In this document: piece by piece, positions 44,211 through 53,390 of the stretch
Position numbering within the stretch: position 1 is the stretch's first letter
Layout of the letters: each line of letters begins with the position of its first letter
Source: Eublepharis macularius
Taxonomy: Eukaryota > Chordata > Lepidosauria > Squamata > Eublepharidae
DNA: 64,000 bases
Assembly: GCF_028583425.1 (NCBI RefSeq)
Contig: NC_072799.1
Location: 89,576,217-89,640,216, forward strand
Direction: 5' to 3'
The notes under the pieces: generated by a model
The model's input: only the letters and a program-made list of their open reading frames with translations
Database searches by the model: none
What the model was told of the DNA's origin: nothing
Made by a program: the position numbers and the translations under genes

Positions 44211-44639
44211 TTTAAGAAATAAATAGTGACTGTATGTTTCAAGTATGTAGGAAGGGCAAAAATTCATTGATAAACGTATCTGTCAATTACTTTGAACAGG
44301 CAACCTTGCCCAGAATGAGAAGGATGTGCAACAATATCTGGGTTAATCATTCATTTATAAGCAGCCTTATTCACCATATGAAACATGAATAAGGATCTTC
44401 ACTTCACCCATATGTTAGGCACTGAAGAGGGCCTCTCATTTCAATTACTACCATGTCTGTGATAATAACCGGGAGGTTTTAAAGGTATTGGGTGACAACT
44501 TATTTGCATTATGTAATCATGAAACTCACCTCTAAGATAAAATTCATCAGGAATAAGTTAATGCTTAAGTGATGATTGATGTCAGTGTGTTAGAGAAAGT
44601 GGGGACTGTGAAGGATTGCAAGCTTAAGAGAAGTGCAAT
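44211..44639. other. Intergenic, nothing recognised
   Basis: No ORF, exon or repeat signature. Confidence 0.4.
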
Positions 44640-45100
44640 CATAAAAACATAGGAAGATTCTTATTTGAGTAGGTGAAAGGTCCATCTAATGCACTATTTT
44701 GTTTCTCCTAGCAGCTAGCCAGATGCCCCTGAAAAGCTGGCAAGAAGGGCACTGAGATCCAAAACACAATATCTGTAATACCTTTTATCAGGTGCATTGG
44801 GTTGATCCTGACAAAAGACGTTACACATGGATTGTGTTTGTGGCTCTTACTTTTGGACTGACACAGCTGTAAACAATATGTCTACTGAAACTGAAGCCTC
44901 AGAAGACACGCAACAGGCAAATGACAGCACAGCCCAACATCTCCCTGATCTCTGCAGCGTGCCTTGCTGAGGCATTCCAGCAACTCCTGTTCAGAGCCAC
45001 CCTATAGATTCCTTAATCATCGTGTCTAGTGAATTCCTTTAAGTCCATTTTAAAGCCATCTAGTCTAGCATATCTCACTGTTTTAAAAGGTCTGCATGGT
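44640..45100 (-). repeat. CR1/L3-like 3' end, degraded
   Basis: Carries aaggtccatctaatgcacta and agctagccagatgcccctga; later, attcctttaagtccatttta with aagccatcta. These are the reverse complement of the 3' region of CR1-type LINEs. The plus-strand counterpart is at 56.47-57.01 kb. Confidence 0.6.
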
Positions 45101-45301
45101 AGCTGCTTCAATGCAGAGGCAGATGTGCACGCTAAGCACTTGGTGTGAGCAACTCTCCCGACAATTCTGATAATTTTAACAATAGTTGGCTAAAATCACT
45201 GGCACTGTGTGAACAGCTTTTCCTACACAAACATTTTCAAATTGATACTAGTCACAGAAGAGTGATTTCAGATGACTTATTATCTATATTTTCTAGAAGC
45301 T

Positions 45302-45434
45302 ATTTTCTATAGCTTCTATGGCTCCGAAGGGGCCGTTCGTCGCGCGCCTCAGCGACCGTTTTCCCGCCCAAACGGTCACATGCTCCTCCAGCGACCAACG
45401 GCCCCTTCCCTCAGTTCTCCTTTGCCGCCGCTTG
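45302..45434. repeat. DIRS left inverted terminal repeat
   Basis: Runs from attttctatagcttctatgg through aaacggtcacatgctcctcc to gccgccgcttg. It is ~95% reverse-complementary to 51031-51169, with differences such as cgcgcgcct versus cgtgcgcct. Confidence 0.9.
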
Positions 45435-45591
45435 ACCAATACACTTAGCCATAACACCTTAAAAACACCAATTCCCGTTACAGCCATCACAGTATCGTGC
45501 ATTGGAATTCACAGCGGGGTAGGAGGGAGGGTTGTGTGTCAGCACAGAAGAACTCGATGAACATAAGTTACAGGTATGTTAACCCTGTTTT

Positions 45592-45623
45592 CATCTTCAT
45601 TCTTCTGTGCCTCCACACATGGG
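45592..45623. repeat. DIRS internal complementary region
   Basis: From catcttcattcttctgtg to ccacacatggg; reverse-complementary to 51201-51232 with one difference. A related block, cacagaagaactcgatg, lies at 45543-45559. In DIRS elements this region bridges the two ends during cDNA circle formation. Confidence 0.85.
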
Positions 45624-45722
45624 AGTGTACCAAGCTTCACACAATAAGGAAGGTGGGGTGAAATCCAACACAATTTTATTAAAGAACAAGCACAACAACA
45701 CTATAGATATACATACATACAT

Positions 45723-46885
45723 CTATACAAACCGTGTAGTGATATATAAGTACTCAATATTTACATATATATACAGAAAAATATACATATATACACTCTG
45801 CCACTCAAGGGTACCTAGCAGGTACGCCAAGCAACTTTTTCCAAGACTCCCTCCGGAAAAAAGGGAGTGTAGGACAGCCTTGGCCACCGAAACATCCTGC
45901 TGCGCATTGACATCTATGGCATAATGCCTAACAAAGGTGTCTGCAGAGGACCATGTGGCCGCTTTGCAAATGCTAGCCAGGGGCACACCCCTGAGTAGCG
46001 CCGAGGAGGATGCTTGAGACCTCGTGGAGTGGGCCCTGACATGAAGCGGACAAGTCACCCCAGCTAAGGAATAGGCCTTGCTAATGGCCGTTACAATCCA
46101 TCTAGACAGGGTCTGTGAAGAAGCCCTGTGACCCCTGTCCTTGGCCCCAAAGCACACAAACAGGTGAGGGCTCGACCGGAATCCCTTCGTCCTATCCAGA
46201 TAATAGGCTATGGCCCTCTTCAAGTCTAGGGAATGGAGGGCCTTCTCCCCCTTCGAGGAAGGGTGAGGAAAAAACGCAGGTAATGCAATATCCTGCGAGA
46301 GATGGAAAGCGGACACCACCTTAGGCAGGAAACCTAGGCAGGGATGCAGGACCACCTTGTTTGGATGAAACACAAGGAAGGGAGGGTCAGACCGCAACGC
46401 AGACAGCTCACTGACCCTTCTGGCCGATGTTACGGCCACCAGGAATGCCACCTTGTACGATAACATGTCCAAGGGGCAGGTCGCCAAAGGTTCGAACGGA
46501 GGCAACATAAGCCGTGAGAGCACCAGGGAAAGCGACCACTGACGTACCGGTGCTGACACAGGTGGGTATAGGTTGAACATGCCCTTAAGGAACTGACGGG
46601 ATTTTGGGTGAGAAAAAACTGTACCACCCTCAACTCGGGTGTGAGCAGCAGAGATAGCTGCCAGGTGGACCTTGAGAGAGGAAACCTTCAAGCCCAGGCC
46701 CCTCAGGTGGCACAAGTAATCGAATATAACCCCTAGGGGGCTGCTGGCAGGCACCACTCCTTTAGCAAGTGCCCATATTTCGAACCTGCGCCACTTAGCC
46801 GCATAAGAGCGCCTAGTGGATGGCCTGCGAGCATTCAGGAGGACCCTCTGTACCTCCTCCGATAAACCTATAGGGGAGGAACGAT
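45723..46885 (-). CDS. DIRS tyrosine recombinase
   Basis: This is the C-terminal ~380 residues of an open frame that extends uninterrupted from 47801. The core begins near LSEEVQRVLLNARRPSTRRS, followed by KWRRFEIWA. The catalytic set is visible: first arginine in AVTSARRVSELSALR, the HxxR box in RAHSTRSQASSS, and the C-terminal histidine/tyrosine in ADTFVRHYAID. It performs integration of the circular cDNA. The preceding pol frame ends at 46868 in a different frame, as in many DIRS elements where the two ORFs overlap. The stop is at 45723, in an AT-rich tail region. It has no internal stop and is possibly functional. Confidence 0.9.
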
Positions 46886-48759
46886 CCGCCAAGCTGTCAA
46901 GTGCAGCTTCCTGGGGTCGTGGTGGACTAAGCTCCCGTTCAGGAGAAGGTCTTGCCGAGGGGGCAGACTCACATATGTCCGTTGGGACATCCGCAGGAGC
47001 TTCGGAAACCAAACCTGTCGTGGCCAAAAAGGGGCCACCAGGATGCAGTCCGTCCCGTCCTCCTCTATCTTGCACAGGACCCTGGGAATCAAAGGGAACG
47101 GAGGAAACATATAATGCAAGCCTTGAGTCCACGTACACTGGAAGGCATCCCCAATAGAGAGGGGGTCGCTCCCTGCCCTGGAACAGAACGTTTGGGCCTT
47201 GGCATTCGCCGCTGTCGCGAACATATCTATATCTGGATGACCCCACATCCGAAAGATCGGCCCAATGTACTCTACGTTCAGTTCCCACTCGTGGTCCAGC
47301 AGAAGGACCCTGCTCAGGGTATCCGCTCGGGTATTGTCTGACCCCGCCACGTGTATAGCACGAAGAGTCACGCCATTCCTGAGTGCCCACTGCCAAGTGA
47401 GCGTGGCTTCCCTGCAGAGTGCCATGGACACTGTGCCCCCGTTGATTTATGTAGTACATGGCAGTTGTGTTGTCCGTCTGTACCAACACCTGGCGATCTT
47501 TCAAGAGTGCTGTAAGGGACACAAGTGCGAAACGAATGGCTCTTAATTCAAGCACATTAATATGGAGGGTCTTTTCCCTTTCAGACCAGACATCTTGCAC
47601 ACACACCTCACCACAATAAGCCCCCCCATCCCAGCAGGGAGGCATCAGTGGTAACCGTGACGTCAGGATGCTGATACCCAAAAAGGGTCCCTTTAAACAA
47701 ATTCTCATCAGACAACCACCAGTCCAGGGAGGACAGAATGACCCTTGGGATAGAGAATTTGAGGGACGGAGGGTGCTGCTGAGCATCGTACCTCCGCACA
47801 AACCAGTTCTGGAGAGGGCGCATATGCAGCCTAGCGAAGGGCACCACAGAGGTGGCCGCTGCCATATGACCTAATAAGCACTGGATAGTGCGCACGGACT
47901 GGAAGCGGTTCCTTTTAAACATGGACACAAGACTCCTTAGGGACCTAGCTCTCTCCAAGGGGAGCACAGCCTTACCCTCCACGGAGTCTAACAGTGCACC
48001 AATGTAGGAAACCTTGCAGCTGGGCACCAGCTTGGATTTTTCAAAGTTTACCAAGAGCCCCAGGCGTTGACAAGTGCTAAGTACTAAGCCAATGTCCTGC
48101 ACCAGCCTAGACTCTGAGTCAGCCACGATGAGCCAGTCATCGAGGTATGGAAAGATGGTACAGCCCTCCTCCCGAAGGAAGGAGACCACAGGGGCCACAC
48201 ATTTTGTGAACACTCGTGGGGCAGTGGATAGGCCAAAGGGAAGCACCTTATACCGGAAAACCCTCTGCCGGTAAACGAAGATCAGGTATTTCCTGTGCCC
48301 CTCCCGTATTCCCACGTGAAAATATGCGTCCTTCAAATCAAGGACCGCAAACCAATCCCCCTGTTTCAGCAAGGCGATCACAGCCGCCAACGTAACCATT
48401 TTGAATTTGGTCACTGTGAGGAAGGCATTAAGGCCCCTCAGATCTAAAATGGGACGTAAGCTACCATCCTTCTTGGGGACCAGGAAGAACCTAGAGAAGA
48501 ACCCCCTTACAGAATCTTCATAGGTCAATTCTTCCACAGCCCCCTTGGCCAAGAGCGACACGATTTCCGCATCCAGCTCGGTCATAGTGTTATTGACAGC
48601 TGTCAGGGGTGAACTGCATCTAGGCAGCTCAACGAACTCCAGCCCGTATCCCTTTTCAACAATAGTTAAGACCCATGAGTCAGATGTTATCGACTCCCAC
48701 TCAGAGTGGAATGGCCTCAGTCTGTCTGAGAAGTTCGGGGTTACGGCTGGGTTGACCCA
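46868..48759 (-). pseudogene. DIRS pol: reverse transcriptase, RNase H, methyltransferase-like
   Basis: The frame starts right after the gag TGA (48762-48760) in the same phase and is open for 58 codons before the first ATG at 48585. RT motifs: FFLVPKKDGSLRPILDLRGL, DLKDAYFHV, LPFGLSTAPRVF and the catalytic FPYLDDWL near 48.15 kb. RNase H starts with VTTDASLLGW and continues, one frame over, with INVLELRAIRFAL and VQTDNTTAMYYIN. The methyltransferase-like domain (47431-46868) has MFATAANAKAQTFCSRAG and FPPFPLIPRVL. Two single-base gains interrupt it, both in G homopolymers on the coding strand (C7 at 47621-47627 and C5 near 47435 on the plus strand). These may be real mutations or sequencing errors. 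Confidence 0.9.
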
Positions 48760-50901
48760 TCAATACTGCCTCCCAGGGCCCTGCTGCTCCTTCTGCTGGG
48801 CCGGAGGCTGCGATGAGCGGGGCGTGAAAGGCCTACGTCTCCTGGGCTGCTGCGGAGGAGGGTAGTGCCGCTGCTGATAAGCCGGAAACTGTTGGTAGCT
48901 CGGCCGCTGGTGCTGGTACCTGCCCTGGTAGTGGTAAGGGCCGTACCTGGGAGCGTACCGTGGCTTGTAGGCGGGTTTGTCGGTGGGAGCCAGCCCCAAG
49001 GAACGTGCAGTCTGCCTGTCCTCCTTCTTTTTCTTTAAGGCCTCATCGGTTGACATGGAGAACAGCGATTCCCCTTCGAAAGGCAGGCCTTCCACTCGAG
49101 ATCTCACCTCCTGGGAAAGGGCAGTAGACCGCAACCAGGAGTGGCGCCGGAGGACGATGGCAGAAGTCATCCCACGAGCCGCAGTGTCGGCCGCATGGCT
49201 CCCCGCATTCATCTGTTGTTTTGACAGGCGGATAGCCTCGGTCTGCAGAAGCGACACCACCGCCTTCTGCTCAGGGGGAAGGTTGCCAACATAGGATGCC
49301 ATCTTCTCCCAGAGGTAGAGCTGGTATCCAGCCATGATTGTCTGGTAGTTGGCAATCCTAAGCCCCAGGGATGCGATGGAATACTGCCGTCTACCAAGGG
49401 CGTCCAGCTTCCGTCCCTCCTTGTCAGGTGGCGCCGAGGGTGGTCCAGAGTGGCGAGGCTGGAACTCCTCTGTGACCAGAGACGAAGGCGGAGGGTGCTT
49501 CAACAACGCCGGCCAGGTGCCCTGCTTAATTTTGTAAAGCTGCTCAATCCTTCTAGAGGTGGCTGGTTGGTCACAGGGCACCTTCCACACCTTCTCCACA
49601 ATCTCCTCTATTCCCTCAAGCATGGGGAAGCCGATGGTTGCTGGATTGTCTGCATAGATTCTCTTGAGCAGCTTGTCCTTAGTCTGGGGGACGGCTGAGG
49701 AGATGTCCATGTCTAAGGCTTGAGCCATCCGAGCCATCTGATCCGCGTAGATTCTTAAATCTTCATACGGAGAACTACTGCTCAGCGCCACGTTGTCATC
49801 CGGCGAAGGCTCGGAACAGGACTCGGAACGGTAATCTCCGACGCTTCCGACGTCCTCTCCCTCGGAACTGTGTGATTCCTCTCCCCGGACCGGCGGAGGG
49901 AACCACGGCTGCCTTGATGTCGAGGGCCTCGGTTCCGAATAGGCGAAACCAGGAGCTCCTTCCCAGTGGCAGCGGAAAGCGGGAGGCAGATCCGAAGCTT
50001 GGCGATGACGAAAAGCCAAAGAGTGAACGGATCCGACACTACCCTCTTCGGACCGATGACGCTCGCGGGACGAAGCAGCGGCCGGGGAACGACGAACAGA
50101 AGGCGACCGATCCCGGTGACTCGGAGGCGGGCCCGGATCCGCCACAGGGGAAAGCTCAGTCGGCACGACCTCGAAAGCGCCTGGGTCCGGCACATCCTCC
50201 GGAACCGGAGAGCCAAGATGAGGAGATGGCGTGCGCGGTATGACGACCACCTCCGTCGGAACCGAGCGTGGAGAACGATGACGGTGTTTGGTCTTTTTCT
50301 TCTTAGCCGCTGGTTCCGAAGACGGCCTTGGTTCCGAAGAAGACGATCTCGGTACTGACACACCTCTCGCCGAACGTGGTTTAGCCACTGGAATCGACCC
50401 GGTCGTCGGTTCCGACCGGGGACTCGGAACCATGATCTTCGGCGCCGAGGCGGTAGCCCTCGGATCTGACGCGGCGGGAGAAGCGCTTTGGGGCGGCCGC
50501 GCCAAACCCTGCGCTGGGGAGGCCGCTCTCGACGCCGCGGCACTTGCGGGGCGCGCCGACCTCGAAGAGGCCACAGAACCCGCTCTGGAGCGTTTTCCAG
50601 CAGACGGGCTAGGGCCAGTCTTGGGTGAAGGCATCGGTGTTGCCGTCGACATGACCGCCTTCCAAAGGGAAGAATTCAGCCGGGCCTGCCGGTCCTGTCG
50701 GGCCTTGTTTGTGAACCCTTGGCAGATTTTGCAGGCCGTCACATTGTGGGTCTCCCCCAGACAAAAAAGGCACATCTCGTGGCCATCGGTCTGTGCCATT
50801 TTAGTGTGGCACTTTAAGCAACGCTTGAAGAGAGCCTTAGAGGCCATCTTCAGGGGCACGCTATTAAGAGAGGTCAACCAGTCTGAGTCGTAAAATACCA
50901 T
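48760..50901 (-). CDS. DIRS gag-like ORF1, 713 residues
   Basis: An uninterrupted 713-codon frame. The N-terminus carries a zinc-finger-like Cys/His cluster (CLKCHTKMAQTDGHEMCLFC then LGETH and C..C). A long Ser/Pro/Arg-rich linker follows (residues ~85-330), then a conserved helical region (IYADQMARMAQALDMDI, residues ~400-620) and a Tyr/Gln/Pro/Arg-rich basic tail (RYGPYHYQGRYQHQ) that probably binds RNA. This composition is typical of DIRS gag. It would coat the RNA. The stop is a TGA, after which the reverse transcriptase frame continues in the same phase. ATG 50901 is the first of several possible starts; MASKALFKRC, 18 codons on, is an alternative. Confidence 0.9.
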   Translation of the reverse strand: MVFYDSDWLTSLNSVPLKMASKALFKRCLKCHTKMAQTDGHEMCLFCLGETHNVTACKICQGFTNKARQDRQARLNSSLWKAVMSTATPMPSPKTGPSPSAGKRSRAGSVASSRSARPASAAASRAASPAQGLARPPQSASPAASDPRATASAPKIMVPSPRSEPTTGSIPVAKPRSARGVSVPRSSSSEPRPSSEPAAKKKKTKHRHRSPRSVPTEVVVIPRTPSPHLGSPVPEDVPDPGAFEVVPTELSPVADPGPPPSHRDRSPSVRRSPAAASSRERHRSEEGSVGSVHSLAFRHRQASDLPPAFRCHWEGAPGFAYSEPRPSTSRQPWFPPPVRGEESHSSEGEDVGSVGDYRSESCSEPSPDDNVALSSSSPYEDLRIYADQMARMAQALDMDISSAVPQTKDKLLKRIYADNPATIGFPMLEGIEEIVEKVWKVPCDQPATSRRIEQLYKIKQGTWPALLKHPPPSSLVTEEFQPRHSGPPSAPPDKEGRKLDALGRRQYSIASLGLRIANYQTIMAGYQLYLWEKMASYVGNLPPEQKAVVSLLQTEAIRLSKQQMNAGSHAADTAARGMTSAIVLRRHSWLRSTALSQEVRSRVEGLPFEGESLFSMSTDEALKKKKEDRQTARSLGLAPTDKPAYKPRYAPRYGPYHYQGRYQHQRPSYQQFPAYQQRHYPPPQQPRRRRPFTPRSSQPPAQQKEQQGPGRQY

Positions 50902-51030
50902 TTTTTGAAATACCGTCCAAATCAGAATCCAAGAAGCGAAGTCCGATGTCCAAGTCCAAAGTCAAAAGCCAAAAAGATCAATCCAGAATCAAAGCACAAA
51001 GCACAAGTACAGAGCAACGAAGCTCACGTT

Positions 51031-51169
51031 CTCTCCAAGCGGCGGCAAGAAGAGAACTGAGGGAAGGGGCCGTTGGTCGCTGGAGGAGCATGTGACCGTT
51101 TGGGCGGGAAAACGGTCGCTGAGGCGCACGACGAACAGCCCCTTCGGAGCCATAGAAGCTATAGAAAAT
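51031..51169. repeat. DIRS right inverted terminal repeat
   Basis: Reverse complement of 45302-45434. Outside it, 51170-51232 carries cccatgtgtggaggcacaga and a short unique segment up to the element tip. Confidence 0.9.
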
Positions 51170-51200
51170 TCTCCGGCAGCTGGCTTGCGCCTGCGCAGTC

Positions 51201-51232
51201 CCCATGTGTGGAGGCACAGAAGAACGAAGATG
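51201..51232. repeat. DIRS right tip complementary to the internal region
   Basis: cccatgtgtggaggcacaga followed by agaacgaagatg pairs with 45592-45623. This sets the probable right boundary of the element. Confidence 0.75.
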
Positions 51233-51459
51233 AATGTATGTGATAGCCAATACCTTGAATTGGGTTTGGTAGCTGATAGGTAGACAATTGAATGACTACA
51301 GAATGGGAATAATATTCATGGTCCTCTTAACTCCCAATAATAACTATGCTGCAGCATTCTGCACCAACTGGAGTATCTGAGTTAACTTAGAAAGAAGATC
51401 TATTAATGCAATCTGAAGAGAAACCAGAGTATAGGGAGACCTCTGTAGTGTGCACTATG

Positions 51460-51720
51460 GTAGTCAACTCTCAATGTTACCATGGCATGGATCCAGGTGG
51501 CCAAATTGGCCATGTCAAGGTGGGGGCCATCTTCCAGGCTAGACTGAGTTTATGGAAAGCATTTTTTGCAGCTGCCTTCACTTGCCTTTCTACTAGTAGT
51601 AACGTGTCCAGTATAACCTCTAAGCTCTTAACTGAGTCTGCAAGAGTCAGATGAACGCCATCAAAAGGGGAGTACAATGTCTTTCAAGATCTCCGCTTTC
51701 CCAACCAGTATCACTGAATC
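51460..51720 (-). repeat. L2-like LINE RT C-terminal fragment
   Basis: The minus strand encodes VHLTLADSVKSLEVILDTLL and FHKLSLAWKMAP, the same segment and family as 24.0-24.3 kb (IHLTLADSVKSLEVILD). Confidence 0.75.
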
Positions 51721-52259
51721 TAGGTAAGCCATAGGTTATGCTGGTTGGCAAGGTATCTGCACAAAAGAGGATTACTCTCCCTATTGAAGGTTTTCAACTT
51801 TGAAGAACTTTAAAGAACTTAGTAGTGTCATCCTACGTAGAATTATACCCTTCAATGTCTTATTAGACCCAGACTTCGTGTTTCAGAAACAGGTAAATAA
51901 GTCAGCGAGCTTTTTTCCCACCAGCTGCATTTAGCTTGGAAGCTGACCTTGTTTTGCATACAGCTGATTTGGCCATGCTGATCCTATGTTATGTCAACCT
52001 CAAGACTGAAATAGTGTAATGTCCTGTACGTAGGACTGCACTTAAAGACTAGTTTGAAACTTCAGCTAAGGCAAAACACACTGGACCATACAGGACCTTT
52101 TTTCCAGCAGCTATGCACCCATATGGAGTACTGGCACTTCCTGAGCATTTGGGACTTGGGCTGAGAGGGGAAACCATCATAAGTATCCGCATGTCTTCTT
52201 GCATTTTTAAAGAAGAAAAGCACCGGGCTGATTTGCTATCAAGGTCGGCCCATTAGGCA
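51721..52259. other. Unassigned sequence
   Basis: Contains a faint match to the MITE family end near 52097 (ccttttttccagcag) but no complete copy. Otherwise nothing recognised. Confidence 0.35.
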
Positions 52260-53155
52260 GCCTGTTAGCTGCCTATTTGTTTCCAAGTTCCTGTTAAGAT
52301 GCTGGTGCTTATGTTTAAAGCTGTTCATGGCCTGGGCCCACATACTTGAAGAACTCTCTTCTGCTGCAAATCCATCAACTCCTTTCAGCAAAGCCTCTCA
52401 ATGGTTCCTTCCTTGGCTAGGATATAATCTGCTACTGCCCAGGCTCCTGCCTTTTCAGCTGTCTACTCCTGTGATACAATCTCCTGGAGAAGGTAACGCA
52501 GGAACCTGCTTTTATGGTCTTTCAGCATGAATGTAAAACAGAATTGTCAGGAAAGGGTTGCTAACTCTAGGTGGAACATGTGCAGGCTGGAGTTTGAGAC
52601 AGGAGCTCAGCAGAGGTGCTCCATGCATTCTACCTCTGAAGTATTGATTTTCTCTATAAGGACAAAGGCTGCTAGCTTCCAGGTAGTGGCTGGAGATCTC
52701 ATGGAATTACAACCAATCTCTAGGCGACAGAGATTAGTTCCCCTGGAGAAAATGAGAGTTTTGGAGGGTGAACATTATGGCATTATACCCTGCTGAGCTC
52801 CCTCCCCTTTCCAAACCCTGCCCTCCAAGCTCCACTCTTTCCAAATCTCCAGGAATTTCCCAACCTGGAGCTAGCAACCCTAATAAGAACTGATCTTTGT
52901 AGTTTGGAGAATGGCTGTGATTCAAAGAGAGCTCCAGGCCCCTTGGTGTTGGCAATCTTCTTTATGGATCTGTCTAAAGGTTGTATGATTGGGTGCCAGC
53001 TTGTCTGTATTAACTGGGAAATCAGACTCTCAGATTTGACTCTGAATTTTATGATGTTTTAAAACTTGTAATTTATTGTTAGCCACCCTAAGCCCTTTTG
53101 CAGGGAGGATTCGCAGGATATAATTACAATAAAATACACTTTTTGTATTGTATTT
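52260..53155 (+). repeat. L2-like LINE 3' end with inserted repeat
   Basis: The plus strand gives a LINE C-terminal segment (ggtgcttatgtttaaagctg, ttcatggcctgggccc) and ends with gttagccaccctaagccctt and a short ataaaata tail. A second repeat, related to 34560-34815, lies inside at ~52555-52885. Confidence 0.6.
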
Positions 53156-53264
53156 AAGGATTTTACAGAGGATTATTTACCGTGTAGCTAATATTTTTGT
53201 TGTTACTTACTTTGGTTTCTGCCTGCTGCAGGAGGGCCTAAGCATGTTAAATCATTCCATCCCT

Positions 53265-53390
53265 GTGGCTCTTCTGAAGTGAGCTGCGGCTCATGAAAGC
53301 TCACCCCCTACCACCAATTTCGTTAGTCTTCTAGGTGCTACTGCACTCTTGCTCTTTTCTACTGCTGCTCTTTCTGCTATTATGGGCCAG
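53265..53390 (+). repeat. PLE tail, second family
   Basis: cttctgaagtgagctgcggc, tcatgaaagctcaccc and ttagtcttctaggtgctact match the tails at 16.4-16.6 kb. The hammerhead-like hairpin is TGAGC/GCTCA, but the core has lost two bases. Confidence 0.65.

Larger units (their letters stand above)
45302..51232 (-). mobile_element. DIRS-type tyrosine-recombinase retrotransposon, nearly complete
   Basis: DIRS elements integrate with a tyrosine recombinase instead of an integrase and make no target duplication. This ~5.9 kb copy, transcribed leftwards, has an intact gag, an RT-RNase H-methyltransferase-like pol region, and a recombinase ORF. It has inverted terminal repeats (45302-45434 and 51031-51169) and an internal segment (45592-45623) complementary to the extreme right end (51201-51232). 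All hallmarks of a DIRS element are present. Coding damage is minimal, so it is probably young. It has inserted near fragments of an L2-like LINE. Confidence 0.93.

Noticed and set aside
45723..47801. Treating all 692 codons as one recombinase protein
   Set aside because: The first part is RNase H and the next ~180 codons are a shadow of the methyltransferase-like frame (46868-47431). Only the last ~380 codons are recombinase.
49782..50543. 253-codon minus-strand frame and plus-strand frames of 123-201 codons over the gag
   Set aside because: Shadows of the Ser/Arg/Pro-rich gag linker. The 713-codon gag frame has the zinc-finger-like motif and correct context.
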